A stretch of DNA of 64,000 nt, taken from assembly GCA_030836185.1 (NCBI GenBank), contig JAURQH010000102.1, positions 62,001 to 126,000 on the forward strand, given 5' to 3'. This stretch comes from Planctomycetota bacterium. GTDB lineage: Bacteria > Planctomycetota > Planctomycetia > Planctomycetales > Planctomycetaceae. Within the stretch, counting starts at the first letter, position 1. Each line of letters starts with the position of its first letter. The position numbers and the translations under genes were made by a program. The notes beneath the pieces were generated by a model. That model worked only from the letters and a program-made list of their open reading frames with translations. It searched no databases and had not been told where the DNA came from. This document shows, one piece after another, positions 1 through 7,943 of this stretch.

Positions 1-43
1 TTGGCAATTTGAACGTCATTACATCTCGATAGCGTGTTGATGA

Positions 44-290
44 ATGACGACCGCTGCAACGTGAGAAAGGAGGCGATCTCGCGTGGCGTAGAAGATACGC
101 ACCCATAAAAAGTGACACACCCTCACAAAATGAAGATCGCCATAAACCGAACGATGCCAAAAACTTGCTCAAGAGTATGGAAGATTCGGAATCAAGATTC
201 GGCAACATTTGATTCAAGATTTGATCAACATTCGGTCAAGGTGTGTCCCCGAATTTCCGAATCTTGACATCTTGAATCGGGTGTTCAATG
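44..290 (-). repeat. Dispersed intergenic repeat, copy 1 (inverted relative to copy 2)
   Basis: Read on the minus strand, this stretch aligns almost end to end with 55071-55320 on the plus strand, with only scattered substitutions and very short indels (more than four fifths identical by eye). It begins at the stop codon of the acyltransferase gene and may continue off the left edge, because both copies end near a shared ATTGCCAA. It contains short AATCTT/AATGTT motifs spaced about one helical turn apart. The open frame crossing copy 2 is broken by a stop here, so it is unlikely to be coding. The function is unknown; a non-autonomous mobile element or a structured RNA is possible. Confidence 0.8.
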
Positions 291-1490
291 TTTGGAAGAG
301 ACATTCTTGGCCGTGACACGATCCAACAGATTTTGCACGCTTTGTTCGAGTTGCTGAGCCAGGTCGGCGGTGGCTGTTTTGCTTTTGGGGATCGCCGTCA
401 CGTCAATTGGTTCGCCGAAGGAAACAACCGTCCGTCGGCGACCACGAATCGTGGCTGTTTTGTTGGACAGGATATCTTCCTCAAATTTGTCGAGGGTCTC
501 GGCCATTCGTTCGATGCTGGGATTTTCGGCAACATAGTCTCCCGGATAGCTAAACATCTGGGTAACAAGGTAGAGGTCGTCCAAGTCGCGATAGCAGGTG
601 TCGCGGGTGGGAGTCGGTTCGGTGAGAGTTTCCAGTTGTTCGATGGCTTTCTGTCGAACGGCTTTGACTCGTTCGGGAATGCGGTCGCTCGGATTCTCGA
701 CACCGTATTTCGACTCCAGAGGTTTCACAATGGCATCCGAAAGATGTTGCACTCGCTCGGGAATACGGCCCGTCCGTGCAGCCCCCAGATATTCGAGTTC
801 TTTCAGCGAGAGGATTCCTTCGGCGAGGCGATAAATTCGTTCGTGCAACGGGACATCGGGACGAGGTCGCCAATGCATGGAGACTTCAAGTTGGCTCATC
901 AACTCTAATAGTTCTTCCGTGGGGTCTTCGGTGTAGAGATATCTCAATCCACACGGGATTGCGTAAATCGGTCGATCTGATCGTCTTGCCGCAGAGAGCG
1001 CAATGGCCGCCGCTCCTTCGCGAAACGGCGTCACCCGTTCGTTGATGTGATAAACTTCACCTTCGGGAAAGATGACCAAAGGATGTTTGCCGGTTTGCAA
1101 GATTTCGACGGCTTGCTTAAAGGCTCGCAAGTCGGTCCCCTCACGATCAACGCTGAAGCAGCCATGACTCCGCAGGAACCAGCTTCGCAGTTTGCTGCAG
1201 AGACCCAACACCTGCCAGGCAGTCATAAAGTAGAAACAGGTTTTTGCTTCGTGAGCCGTGTGATACATGATCACGGCATCGGCGTGAGCCGAGTGATTGG
1301 GAGTGATCAGGATGCCAGCGTTTTCATCGAGTATTTTTTGCAGATGTTCGAGACCGCGGATCTCGACCTCGTCCAGCTTCTGCGTTTTGACACGATAGTT
1401 GGTATGAGTGAATCGGCAGCAACGGACCAGCCACGGTTTGAGCAACGGAGACCACCAGCGGTCCGGTTTACGAAACTGTGTCGGGTCCAT
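285..1490 (-). CDS. PlsC-like 1-acylglycerol-3-phosphate acyltransferase family protein
   Basis: This 401-residue protein belongs to the lysophosphatidic-acid acyltransferase (PlsC) superfamily, which transfers acyl groups to glycerolipids at the inner membrane. The sequence shows the catalytic HX4D box at His66-Asp71 (in NHSAHAD) and the FPEG substrate-binding box at 141-144. The family core is usually about 240 residues; here roughly 200 extra C-terminal residues follow, rich in charged helices and with no recognised domain. It lies last in the minus-strand run after the microcompartment genes, 78 bp below the beta-propeller gene, but has no obvious link to sugar breakdown. The exact acyl acceptor cannot be told. 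Confidence 0.8.
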   Translation of the reverse strand: MDPTQFRKPDRWWSPLLKPWLVRCCRFTHTNYRVKTQKLDEVEIRGLEHLQKILDENAGILITPNHSAHADAVIMYHTAHEAKTCFYFMTAWQVLGLCSKLRSWFLRSHGCFSVDREGTDLRAFKQAVEILQTGKHPLVIFPEGEVYHINERVTPFREGAAAIALSAARRSDRPIYAIPCGLRYLYTEDPTEELLELMSQLEVSMHWRPRPDVPLHERIYRLAEGILSLKELEYLGAARTGRIPERVQHLSDAIVKPLESKYGVENPSDRIPERVKAVRQKAIEQLETLTEPTPTRDTCYRDLDDLYLVTQMFSYPGDYVAENPSIERMAETLDKFEEDILSNKTATIRGRRRTVVSFGEPIDVTAIPKSKTATADLAQQLEQSVQNLLDRVTAKNVSSKH

Positions 1491-1568
1491 AAGGCACGCT
1501 TTAAGGAATCAGTTTGTCATTGAAACAACAGGCGAAGTGGAAGCAATAACCTCACTTGGAATCTGAAA

Positions 1569-2480
1569 CTATTTCAGCGGCGTGCCGGACAACGGTTTGC
1601 CGTTGGTCGTCAGGACTTGAAAGTGGTGGACGCGATGTGGGCCAGAGTAATCCCAGACCATTTTCTTGTCGCGAGTCACTTCAAACAGTTTGATTCCTTT
1701 TTTCGCTGCATAACTGGCGATGACTGTGTTGCCGTTGGGTAGGCGTTGAGCACCGCACGGATCGGCAAACGGCTTGCCTTCAAAATCGTCGTTCGAGACT
1801 TTCCAGATTACTTTTCCAGTTGCGTCCATTTCGACCGTTTTGTTGCCGTGCGTTAAGTTGACGAGCGTGTTTCCATTTGCAAGACGAATTGCCGTGAAGG
1901 GCCAGTTTTCAGCCGGGCGTCCACCGAGTTCCGGTAGATCGGTCGGGAACTCATTCAGCACTCGACCATCGGGAGCGTACTCTTTGACTTTGAATGCCAA
2001 GAGATGAGGGACGAGATAATTGCCACTTTTCAATTTACGCGCCATGCGGGTTTGCATGTGGGCGTTTTTGGTTTCTGGTTGAAGCGGACACTCGATAACG
2101 ATTTTGCCTTCTGTTGTGACTTCCAGTAATCGCGGTTTGCCACCGAGTTCTGTGATGAGTGTGTTGCCATTGGCGAGACGCTGAACTGTGCCAATCTCCT
2201 TATTGTCAGCCGATTTGACGTAATGGAAAACGACTTCGTGATCTTGAGTAAATTCTTTGACTTCGTTTCCCCAAGCGATCAGGACGTTACCATTTTCGAG
2301 GACATAGCCGTCTCTCGCACCGCCGCGTCCTGAGTTCCAGGATTCTTTTCCGGCTTCATCAATGATACCGGTGAAGGAGGGGCCAGCGACAAAAAAGGAA
2401 TGTGCAATCGGTTCGTCGGCAGAGGAGAGGCTGGCGAGTAAGATTGAACAGATCAGGGAAAGAAACAGTGTGCGAATCAT
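1569..2480 (-). CDS. Secreted beta-propeller protein (PQQ-like NGNTLI repeats)
   Basis: This 303-residue protein starts with a clear signal peptide (hydrophobic residues about 4-17, Ser-Ala region near 20), so it is probably periplasmic. The mature part repeats a blade motif of the form LxNGNTLI (NGNVLIAWG, NGNTLITEL, NGNTLVNLT, NGNTVIASY), each followed by a basic or acidic turn and a W or V strand. That is typical of arylsulfotransferase/PQQ-like propellers common in planctomycetes. No catalytic residues are identifiable. It sits 106 bp downstream of the last microcompartment-associated gene and may or may not be in that operon. A role in binding extracellular substrates is only a guess. 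Confidence 0.7.
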   Translation of the reverse strand: MIRTLFLSLICSILLASLSSADEPIAHSFFVAGPSFTGIIDEAGKESWNSGRGGARDGYVLENGNVLIAWGNEVKEFTQDHEVVFHYVKSADNKEIGTVQRLANGNTLITELGGKPRLLEVTTEGKIVIECPLQPETKNAHMQTRMARKLKSGNYLVPHLLAFKVKEYAPDGRVLNEFPTDLPELGGRPAENWPFTAIRLANGNTLVNLTHGNKTVEMDATGKVIWKVSNDDFEGKPFADPCGAQRLPNGNTVIASYAAKKGIKLFEVTRDKKMVWDYSGPHRVHHFQVLTTNGKPLSGTPLK

Positions 2481-2586
2481 GGGTGCGAGCTTTCTGGCAA
2501 TAATGACGAATGATCAGATGACTCGATGCTATCGAGTCGGAGATCGCAAAGCACGCAAATTCAGCCCGGAAAGAGCAGGGCGAGGA

Positions 2587-3780
2587 TTAACCTAATGAGC
2601 GTTTGAGCCGTTCGTGATGATAGGCGAGGCGTTCGTCGGACGACATTTTTGAGAAATCAGGAGTCGAATTGGAGGAGGGAGGCTGATTCGCAGTTTTGAC
2701 GGTTGAATCTTGTGGCTTGTTGGGAGTCGGGATGCTGATCGTTTTTCCGCGACTCGCGTAGCTCATCACATTGGTTTGCAGTGTCATATCTTCTTCGAGA
2801 GAACGATGTGGTTTGACGTTGAGTTTCGCGAGCACTGCATGATACGCGCGGACTGCTTCTTCGGGAGAAATCGTGCCATCAACGATATGACGCAGGAATT
2901 CAATGAACGCCAACTGGTTTTCAGCGTTGTTGATTTTGCGCCCATACAGGGCGACCTTTGCACCATGTTTTTGGGCTTCAGCCAGCATTTTAAAGGCATC
3001 GTATGTCGTGCCTGCGGAACCTCCCAGAATACCAACCACCAGATGTGGATCGAAGCGGACGAGTTCTTCCATCGCCTGCGGTCCCTGATAGACAATCTTC
3101 AGGAAGGTTGGGCGACCGGCAGAGGCGACTCCTGCAAGAGTACGAGCGATGACATCATTGATGAATTGCGGCGTTTGATCAGGGGAAACCGCGTTGGGAA
3201 GATTGGGATTAAAGACTTCGAGGAAATGTCGAAAGCCTTTTCGTTCGGCTTCTGCTCGAAACTCGTTGTAGGTGTTGAGCGTTTCGAGATCGGTTTCTAA
3301 TTGATTGTTGAACGTAACTGAGTAGAGACCCAAAGACGAGCCGATACTTCGTTCGTCATCGTCGCAATCGAGATGCCCGCATTGCATGTGATCGATGCTG
3401 GCCGTGCGAAACGGGCGGGCTGCTTCCAAATGCACTTTTCCACCGCGCGGGATATGAACGTCGGTTGCATCATTGGCTCGGGTCGCCGGGGTGACGTGCG
3501 AATTCTCGAACATTTTTTCACGGATGGTGAGTTGTTCGCTGGTGCTGGTCGACATCAGCACGATATCGACCGCTCCCTGTCTAATGATTTGCCGAATTTG
3601 ATCACGGTATTCAGCAAGAGTTTTGTACTTCAGTTCGCCGTCATGTCTCTCTGGAGAGAGACCCGGCGCGCCGATACCAAATGCCATGTCGGCGTCTTTG
3701 GCGTCTGCCAGAATGAATTCGCGGCAACCGTTTGGGTCGGCGTGAATGGCGGCGAGTTTTTGATCCAGAGATTTTTGCAT
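2587..3780 (-). CDS. Conserved TIM-barrel-like protein at the end of the BMC operon
   Basis: This 397-residue protein is not recognised with certainty. The middle (about 30-310) has the alternating strand/helix pattern of an aldolase-type TIM barrel: FILADAKDADMAFG near residue 23, VDIVLMSTST near 71, FLEVFNPN near 185, TFLKIVYQ near 223, LVVGILGGSAGT near 247 and VALYGRKIN near 274. A DeoC/LacD-like class I aldolase fold is the most likely relative, and Lys225 in the FLKI strand would suit a Schiff base. The last 60 residues are a Ser/Pro-rich linker plus a short charged helix. It starts 12 bp after the methyltransferase-like gene, so it is probably co-transcribed with the microcompartment genes. 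The role is unproven; a sugar-phosphate lyase or isomerase would fit. Confidence 0.55.
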   Translation of the reverse strand: MQKSLDQKLAAIHADPNGCREFILADAKDADMAFGIGAPGLSPERHDGELKYKTLAEYRDQIRQIIRQGAVDIVLMSTSTSEQLTIREKMFENSHVTPATRANDATDVHIPRGGKVHLEAARPFRTASIDHMQCGHLDCDDDERSIGSSLGLYSVTFNNQLETDLETLNTYNEFRAEAERKGFRHFLEVFNPNLPNAVSPDQTPQFINDVIARTLAGVASAGRPTFLKIVYQGPQAMEELVRFDPHLVVGILGGSAGTTYDAFKMLAEAQKHGAKVALYGRKINNAENQLAFIEFLRHIVDGTISPEEAVRAYHAVLAKLNVKPHRSLEEDMTLQTNVMSYASRGKTISIPTPNKPQDSTVKTANQPPSSNSTPDFSKMSSDERLAYHHERLKRSLG

Positions 3781-3792
3781 AGTTAATCAATG

Positions 3793-4548
3793 TTAGAAGT
3801 TACTAAACGAGGAATCCCAGGATCGAAGCTCTCCCGATTCGAGCGAGCGGGTTTTTCGATAGGCGGTCATTTGATATCGACCGGTGACTTTTCGTCCGAT
3901 GGTTTTGACCAGCGATTCATTGGCTTGATGACGCCAAGGATTTAGATCGATGGGCTCGAGTAGATGCCCCAGATTGACGTTGATGAAGCGAAGCACTTTT
4001 TTGACTTCGGGAGTGGTGCTGTCATCGAACAACAGCAATCCGCCGGGAGCACTCAGCAGAGTCAAATAATAGAAGTCAATAAAGACATCCTCGAAGAGAT
4101 GGGAGCCATCAATATATGCCATTTCGATGGATTCTGGTTCCTGAGCGAGTAACACAGGTAGTGAAAATGCCGAGCGTTGTTCCAGATGTTGGACGAAGTT
4201 CGAGAGCCCGGCTTCTTGCAGTTTCTCAAGTGCAACACTGTCCCAAAACGTGGTTTGGAATGGGTCAACTGCGATGTGTTGCTGAGAAGGTTCGTGTTCG
4301 AGTTCCTGATGAGCGTTGGCGAAGATCAGGCAACTTCCCCCGAAGGCCATACCAATTTCGATGGTTTTTCGAGGTTTCTTATCGAGCATGAGTGCTCGGA
4401 TGAGTCGCAGGTTTCCCAACGTGGAGAATGCCCCCAGTGAGTCGAAGACTTTCCCCGTCTTCCCTTCAGCGCGATCTGTTGCGATCATCTGTTTGAGGGG
4501 GGGACAGAAATCCCACTCTGATTGATTACGGAGGACCGGTTGGTTCAT
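3793..4548 (-). CDS. Class I SAM-dependent methyltransferase-like protein (Methyltransf_24 type)
   Basis: This 251-residue protein has a Rossmann methyltransferase core. The SAM-binding glycine loop is in IEIGMAFGGS (about 62-71), an acidic strand follows, then AYIDGSHLFEDV (about 144-155) and LLLFDDST (about 171-178), the pattern of class 24 and cephalosporin-hydroxylase-like methyltransferases. The substrate is unknown. It lies between the lactate/malate dehydrogenase and the TIM-barrel gene with gaps of 54 and 12 bp, inside the apparent BMC operon. A methyltransferase is not needed for the lactaldehyde pathway, so either it modifies a shell or core component or it is a passenger. No encapsulation helix is evident at either end. 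Confidence 0.65.
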   Translation of the reverse strand: MNQPVLRNQSEWDFCPPLKQMIATDRAEGKTGKVFDSLGAFSTLGNLRLIRALMLDKKPRKTIEIGMAFGGSCLIFANAHQELEHEPSQQHIAVDPFQTTFWDSVALEKLQEAGLSNFVQHLEQRSAFSLPVLLAQEPESIEMAYIDGSHLFEDVFIDFYYLTLLSAPGGLLLFDDSTTPEVKKVLRFINVNLGHLLEPIDLNPWRHQANESLVKTIGRKVTGRYQMTAYRKTRSLESGELRSWDSSFSNF

Positions 4549-4602
4549 GACATGATCTCTGAATGATCTCGATAAAACTTCTACAATTCGTGATTTGTCA
4601 TT

Positions 4603-5532
4603 TCACCCCTTCAGCACCTTATCAATCGTTTCACGCAACACAGTTCCCGAGCGTTGCAATGCCATCTTTTCTTTTGGCCACAGATCAACTTCGACACATC
4701 CAAGAACACCGGTTCGACCGACGACGGTCGGTACGCTGATGGAAACATCCCGCAGGCCATAAAGCCCGTTTTGTAATGATGAAACCGGCATGATACGATT
4801 GGAGTCCAAGGCGATTGAGTGGACCACATCGGCGATGGAAACGCCCACTGCGAAACCGGCTCCTCCCTTTTTCTTGATCACTTCGGCACCACTGCCACGC
4901 GTTTTCTTTTCGATTTCGGCAATCAAACTTTGAGTCACTCCGGGAAACTTCTCCAGCGGAATACCGGCGATTTGAGCAGCCGACCAGATTGGTACCATGC
5001 TGTCGCCATGTTCTCCGTAGATCGTGACTTCGACCTGTGTTGGCTGAACTTGCAAACGGGCTGCCAACATAGATCGTAGTCGCGTTGTATCAAGGACCGT
5101 TCCCAGGCCAATCACTTGTGAAGCGGGAAGACCCAGTTCTTGAATGGCGAGGTATGTGAGAACATCGACGGGGTTCGAGACGACAAAGACGATGGCGTCT
5201 TTCTTCAAACCGTGCGATTTGATATCGGTCAAGATGCCTTTGAACAAAGCCACGTTGCGGTTGATCAAGTCGAGGCGACTTTCATCGGGCTTACGCCGCA
5301 AACCAGCCGTGATCACCACGACATCACTGTCGGTGAGGAGTTCTGTGCCACCGGCGTAGATATTCTGGTCATACAATAGCGAACTACCATGAAGGAGGTC
5401 GAGTGCCTGACCTTCTACGAGATCCTGGTTGATATCGACGAGTGCAATATCGCGAACGATACCACCTGCCTGCAAAGCGAATCCGGCACACGAACCAACG
5501 AGTCCGCCTCCACCAATAATACTGACTTTCAT
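4603..5532 (-). CDS. L-lactate/malate dehydrogenase family protein of the BMC locus
   Basis: This 309-residue NAD-dependent 2-hydroxyacid dehydrogenase shows the dinucleotide loop GGGGLVGS near residue 7, Asp33 at the end of strand 2 (NAD rather than NADP), SNPVDVLTYLA at 119-129, and the catalytic His175 in GEHGDSM. The start is set at the ATG at 5532, which begins the Rossmann strand and has a GGAG ribosome site in GGAGACAGGAAA; an upstream in-frame TTG would add 17 residues from a repeat element. In PVM loci this enzyme is thought to recycle NAD+. The substrate-loop sequence AGLRRKP has Arg80 where malate enzymes have Arg and lactate enzymes Gln, so its true substrate is open. Confidence 0.85.
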   Translation of the reverse strand: MKVSIIGGGGLVGSCAGFALQAGGIVRDIALVDINQDLVEGQALDLLHGSSLLYDQNIYAGGTELLTDSDVVVITAGLRRKPDESRLDLINRNVALFKGILTDIKSHGLKKDAIVFVVSNPVDVLTYLAIQELGLPASQVIGLGTVLDTTRLRSMLAARLQVQPTQVEVTIYGEHGDSMVPIWSAAQIAGIPLEKFPGVTQSLIAEIEKKTRGSGAEVIKKKGGAGFAVGVSIADVVHSIALDSNRIMPVSSLQNGLYGLRDVSISVPTVVGRTGVLGCVEVDLWPKEKMALQRSGTVLRETIDKVLKG

Positions 5533-5554
5533 TTTCCTGTCTCCACTGTGATTA

Positions 5555-5583
5555 TGCCCTGTGAGCCTGCGCTGGCGGCTCAA
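5555..5583 (-). repeat. Intercistronic stem-loop repeat, copy A
   Basis: A 29-bp element between the aldolase and dehydrogenase genes. Its outer 7 and 13 bases are identical to those of 7656-7684, with a variable 9-base centre. On the transcribed strand TGAGCC pairs perfectly with GGCTCA around a 9-base loop. It lies immediately upstream of the dehydrogenase ribosome binding site. Confidence 0.7.
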
Positions 5584-5603
5584 ATTGATTAACGACTCGG
5601 TTC

Positions 5604-6533
5604 CTATTTCATTGCCGCCATCACTTGATCGGTGATTGCGGAAACCAGACTGTCGATGTCTGCTCCGTTGTTATTGGCAGGAGGCGCGAAAGCCGAAGCC
5701 GGTGCGAAAGCCGACTCTTTGGCTGCACCATTGGTGGCTGGTTTTGACAAGTAGCCGGGGTATTGTGGGCCAGGTCCAAATGCAGCAGTGCGAGGCACAT
5801 CTTCCTGATAGCCTTCGCGGAATGCCGAGTTACCGCACAAGTCGCAATCTTCATTCTGGAAGCGAGGGTCATCGAAGCCGAGTCGTTTTTTCAGGTCGAG
5901 CAATTCGCGAGTCTTTTGTTCGCTGAAGAAATCGACGTTACCCAGTTGTCGTGACAACAGCAGAATTCGACAGTAGGCATCGAGAATTTCAGTCTTCCAG
6001 TAAGCGTCTTCCAGGTCTTTCCCGAAGGTGACGGTTCCGTGCGATTTTAAGATAACGGTGTTGGTCCCTTTGAGGAACGGTTTCACAGTGTCCGCGAATT
6101 CTTGACCGCCGGGGGTTTCGTAAGGAGCAATCGGCACTTCGCCCATGAAGACTTCGACTTCTGGCAGAATACATTGTGGGATCGCTTCACCGGCAACGGC
6201 AAACGCCGTGGCGTGAGGAGGGTGACAGTGAACGACCGCTTTGACATCCGGGCGTTCTTTCATGATCGTCAGGTGCAACAACACTTCGCTGGTCCGTTTG
6301 CGTTTTCCAGCCAGTTGATTTCCCTCGAGATCGACGGCACAAATATCATCCGGCTCCATAAAACCTTTACAGATCAGAGTGGGAGAACAAAGCACTTCAT
6401 TCTCACCAACGCGGATGGAGATGTTTCCATCATTGGCGGCAGCGAACCCTTTGTTGTAGACACGCCGTCCGATATCGCAGATTTGTTCCTTGAGTCTGCG
6501 ATCGTTGATGCCGCTATTCCATGAGTTGGCCAT
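5604..6533 (-). CDS. Class II aldolase (L-fuculose/rhamnulose-1-phosphate aldolase type) with C-terminal encapsulation peptide
   Basis: This 309-residue zinc aldolase would split fuculose-1-phosphate or rhamnulose-1-phosphate into dihydroxyacetone phosphate and L-lactaldehyde. The metal site is visible as His102 and His104 in VHCHPPH and a later His in LKSHGTVTFG; the acidic residue is in PEVEVF. The catalytic domain ends near residue 215 (about the usual family length). It is followed by a small Cys pair (CDLCGN), a Pro/Ala-rich linker and a final 18-residue amphipathic helix, DIDSLVSAITDQVMAAMK. This tail is the encapsulation-peptide type known from PVM microcompartments. The gene follows a BMC-P gene by 43 bp. 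It supplies the toxic aldehyde that the shell would retain. Confidence 0.88.
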   Translation of the reverse strand: MANSWNSGINDRRLKEQICDIGRRVYNKGFAAANDGNISIRVGENEVLCSPTLICKGFMEPDDICAVDLEGNQLAGKRKRTSEVLLHLTIMKERPDVKAVVHCHPPHATAFAVAGEAIPQCILPEVEVFMGEVPIAPYETPGGQEFADTVKPFLKGTNTVILKSHGTVTFGKDLEDAYWKTEILDAYCRILLLSRQLGNVDFFSEQKTRELLDLKKRLGFDDPRFQNEDCDLCGNSAFREGYQEDVPRTAAFGPGPQYPGYLSKPATNGAAKESAFAPASAFAPPANNNGADIDSLVSAITDQVMAAMK

Positions 6534-6576
6534 AAGTCAGTTCCTTCGTTCTTGAAATGTCGTATGAGTGTAGTGA

Positions 6577-6927
6577 TTATTTTTTACGAGCCGGATCGAA
6601 CAGAGTTTTCTGTTCCCCCGCTGTTTTCTTGGGGGTTGTTTTAGTTGGTTCGACATCCAAGTTGTCCAGGATGGCGGAACAATAGGCGTCGATAGGTTTC
6701 TCGTTGGGATGAAAGGGAGCAGCCGCTTCTCCCCCTTCCGAAAACGCGACCATTGAACCCTGACCGGCTCCTCGTTCATCGAGCATGACCAGTGGTTCGC
6801 CGCGTCCCGCGGGATCTCCATTCAGACCGGCGTGATTGAGAGGAACGCCGATCAACCATGTCGCACCGGCGACACTTGGATCGACCTTGGAGAGCACGAC
6901 TTTGCCCACGATTTCGGCAATTCTCAT
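6577..6927 (-). CDS. BMC-P shell vertex protein (EutN/CcmL family), third copy
   Basis: This 116-residue protein has the EutN/CcmL pentamer fold: MRIAEIVGKVVLS at the start, WLIGVPLN, then the conserved turn LVMLDERGAGQGSMVAFSEG around residues 47-66, and an acidic DAYCSAILD near 81. Pentamers of this family cap the vertices of icosahedral shells. The start is at 6927, which opens directly on the family's first strand and has a GAGG ribosome site; an earlier ATG would overlap the upstream gene. A charged tail of about 25 residues (KTTPKKTAGEQKTLF) exceeds the usual 85-100 residue length. It is one of three BMC-P genes, as is normal for PVM-type loci. Confidence 0.9.
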   Translation of the reverse strand: MRIAEIVGKVVLSKVDPSVAGATWLIGVPLNHAGLNGDPAGRGEPLVMLDERGAGQGSMVAFSEGGEAAAPFHPNEKPIDAYCSAILDNLDVEPTKTTPKKTAGEQKTLFDPARKK

Positions 6928-6943
6928 AGTCTCATCCTCTCGG

Positions 6944-7639
6944 TTACCAGTTCTTTGGAGCTTGCGGCGGACCACCCGCTGCAAGTGTTTTCATCATGTT
7001 TTGCAATTCGAAGAATCTGCGGTCGCCCGGGCAGAGTGCCACAAAGTTGGCACCCAACTGTTGTTGAACTCGGGTGACATCGGGAGCTTGCGAAACTGTC
7101 GCGGCCCGAACATGAGAGTGTCGATTTGCTCGACACACGACACGTTCTGGCTCGGACGTCAGTACCACAATTCCTGAGGTTTCTTCGTTGAGGTTCGTGA
7201 CTCCGCAGACAGCGGCTTCTTCCGCACCGCCGACGCAATCAACTGTCCAACCCCAGCGAGTCACTTCTTCATTCAGTTTTTGGATGGCATCGGAAGAGGT
7301 TGCGATGATCAAACGCCATGCAGATTTCTCCGCTTGGTTTGAATTCTCACTCACTCGCTTCCAGGTGACATCATGCTTACGGAGCCAATCTCGACCGCTG
7401 GGAGTGATGATCGCTTCGCGTTTGATGCGGAGCGAATCAACTCCCACAGCATTTTCTGATAACAAATCTTCGGTGATGACGATTTGAGATAGTTCGAGTG
7501 TGTTATTATCTGGCTGTTGGGCTGCGTGTACTCTGCTGGTCTCGCCTTCTTTTGTCGCGCGGACGACAGGCGTCGTCATTCCAAGTTGCCTCAGAACGCC
7601 GGCAACGATGTCGTTGATGGCTTGCGCGTCGATGTTCAT
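6944..7639 (-). CDS. BMC-associated protein with N-terminal encapsulation helix and degenerate RpiB-like domain
   Basis: This 231-residue protein begins with an amphipathic helix, NIDAQAINDIVAGVLRQLG, similar to the N-termini of the aldehyde dehydrogenase and PduL genes here. A Gln/Pro-rich linker to about residue 48 follows. Residues 68-95 (IKREAIITPSGRDWLRKHDV) resemble a segment seen in other BMC core proteins. The C-terminal part (about 108-215) has the pattern of the RpiB/LacAB sugar-phosphate isomerase fold: GIVVLTSEPERVVCRANRHSHVRAATV then LGANFVALCPGD. The usual RpiB catalytic Cys loop is not kept, so it may be non-catalytic or altered. The start at 7639 lacks a strong ribosome site and is preceded by a stem-loop repeat. 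Its role is unknown. Confidence 0.6.
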   Translation of the reverse strand: MNIDAQAINDIVAGVLRQLGMTTPVVRATKEGETSRVHAAQQPDNNTLELSQIVITEDLLSENAVGVDSLRIKREAIITPSGRDWLRKHDVTWKRVSENSNQAEKSAWRLIIATSSDAIQKLNEEVTRWGWTVDCVGGAEEAAVCGVTNLNEETSGIVVLTSEPERVVCRANRHSHVRAATVSQAPDVTRVQQQLGANFVALCPGDRRFFELQNMMKTLAAGGPPQAPKNW

Positions 7640-7655
7640 GTTCTTGTTTTCAAAG

Positions 7656-7684
7656 TGCCCTGCCAGCTCGTGCTGGCGGCTCAA
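7656..7684 (-). repeat. Intercistronic stem-loop repeat, copy B
   Basis: Second copy of the 29-bp element, overlapping the stop codon of the BMC-P gene (TTGAGCC, with TGA the stop) and lying just upstream of the RpiB-like gene. Here GCCAGC pairs perfectly with GCTGGC around ACGA, a different pairing from copy A. The matching flanks and different centre suggest a conserved hairpin element. Confidence 0.7.
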
Positions 7685-7935
7685 TCTGCTAATCCGATGA
7701 CGGCCCAGCGGACCGGAGTGTTGTTCGACTTCATCATTTCTCGGACCGCTTTTCCGTCCGAAGAAATTAAAACCATGTCGCCTCGTCCGGCTCCCAAATC
7801 GTCAATCGACATGACCGGGTCACCATCATCATCCCCAGCGTTGTTCACCGGTTGAACCACAAGCAATCGCCAACCATCCATCGTGGGATGTTTGACAGTC
7901 GAAGTGGCTTGTCCGATGACGCGTCCGAGGTTCAT
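7681..7935 (-). CDS. BMC-P shell vertex protein (EutN/CcmL family), second copy
   Basis: This compact 84-residue protein is a minimal EutN/CcmL pentamer subunit: MNLGRVIGQATSTVKHP, WRLLVVQPVN, then SIDDLGAGRGDMVLISSDG around residues 43-61 and WAVIGLAD at the end. The DxxGAGxGD turn is diagnostic. It would form shell vertices. It has no tail, unlike the 116-residue paralogue. It lies between the aldehyde dehydrogenase and the RpiB-like gene, and its stop codon is inside the stem-loop repeat. The upstream gap of 103 bp contains two 18-bp direct repeats. Confidence 0.9.
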   Translation of the reverse strand: MNLGRVIGQATSTVKHPTMDGWRLLVVQPVNNAGDDDGDPVMSIDDLGAGRGDMVLISSDGKAVREMMKSNNTPVRWAVIGLAD

Positions 7936-7943
7936 GAATGAAA

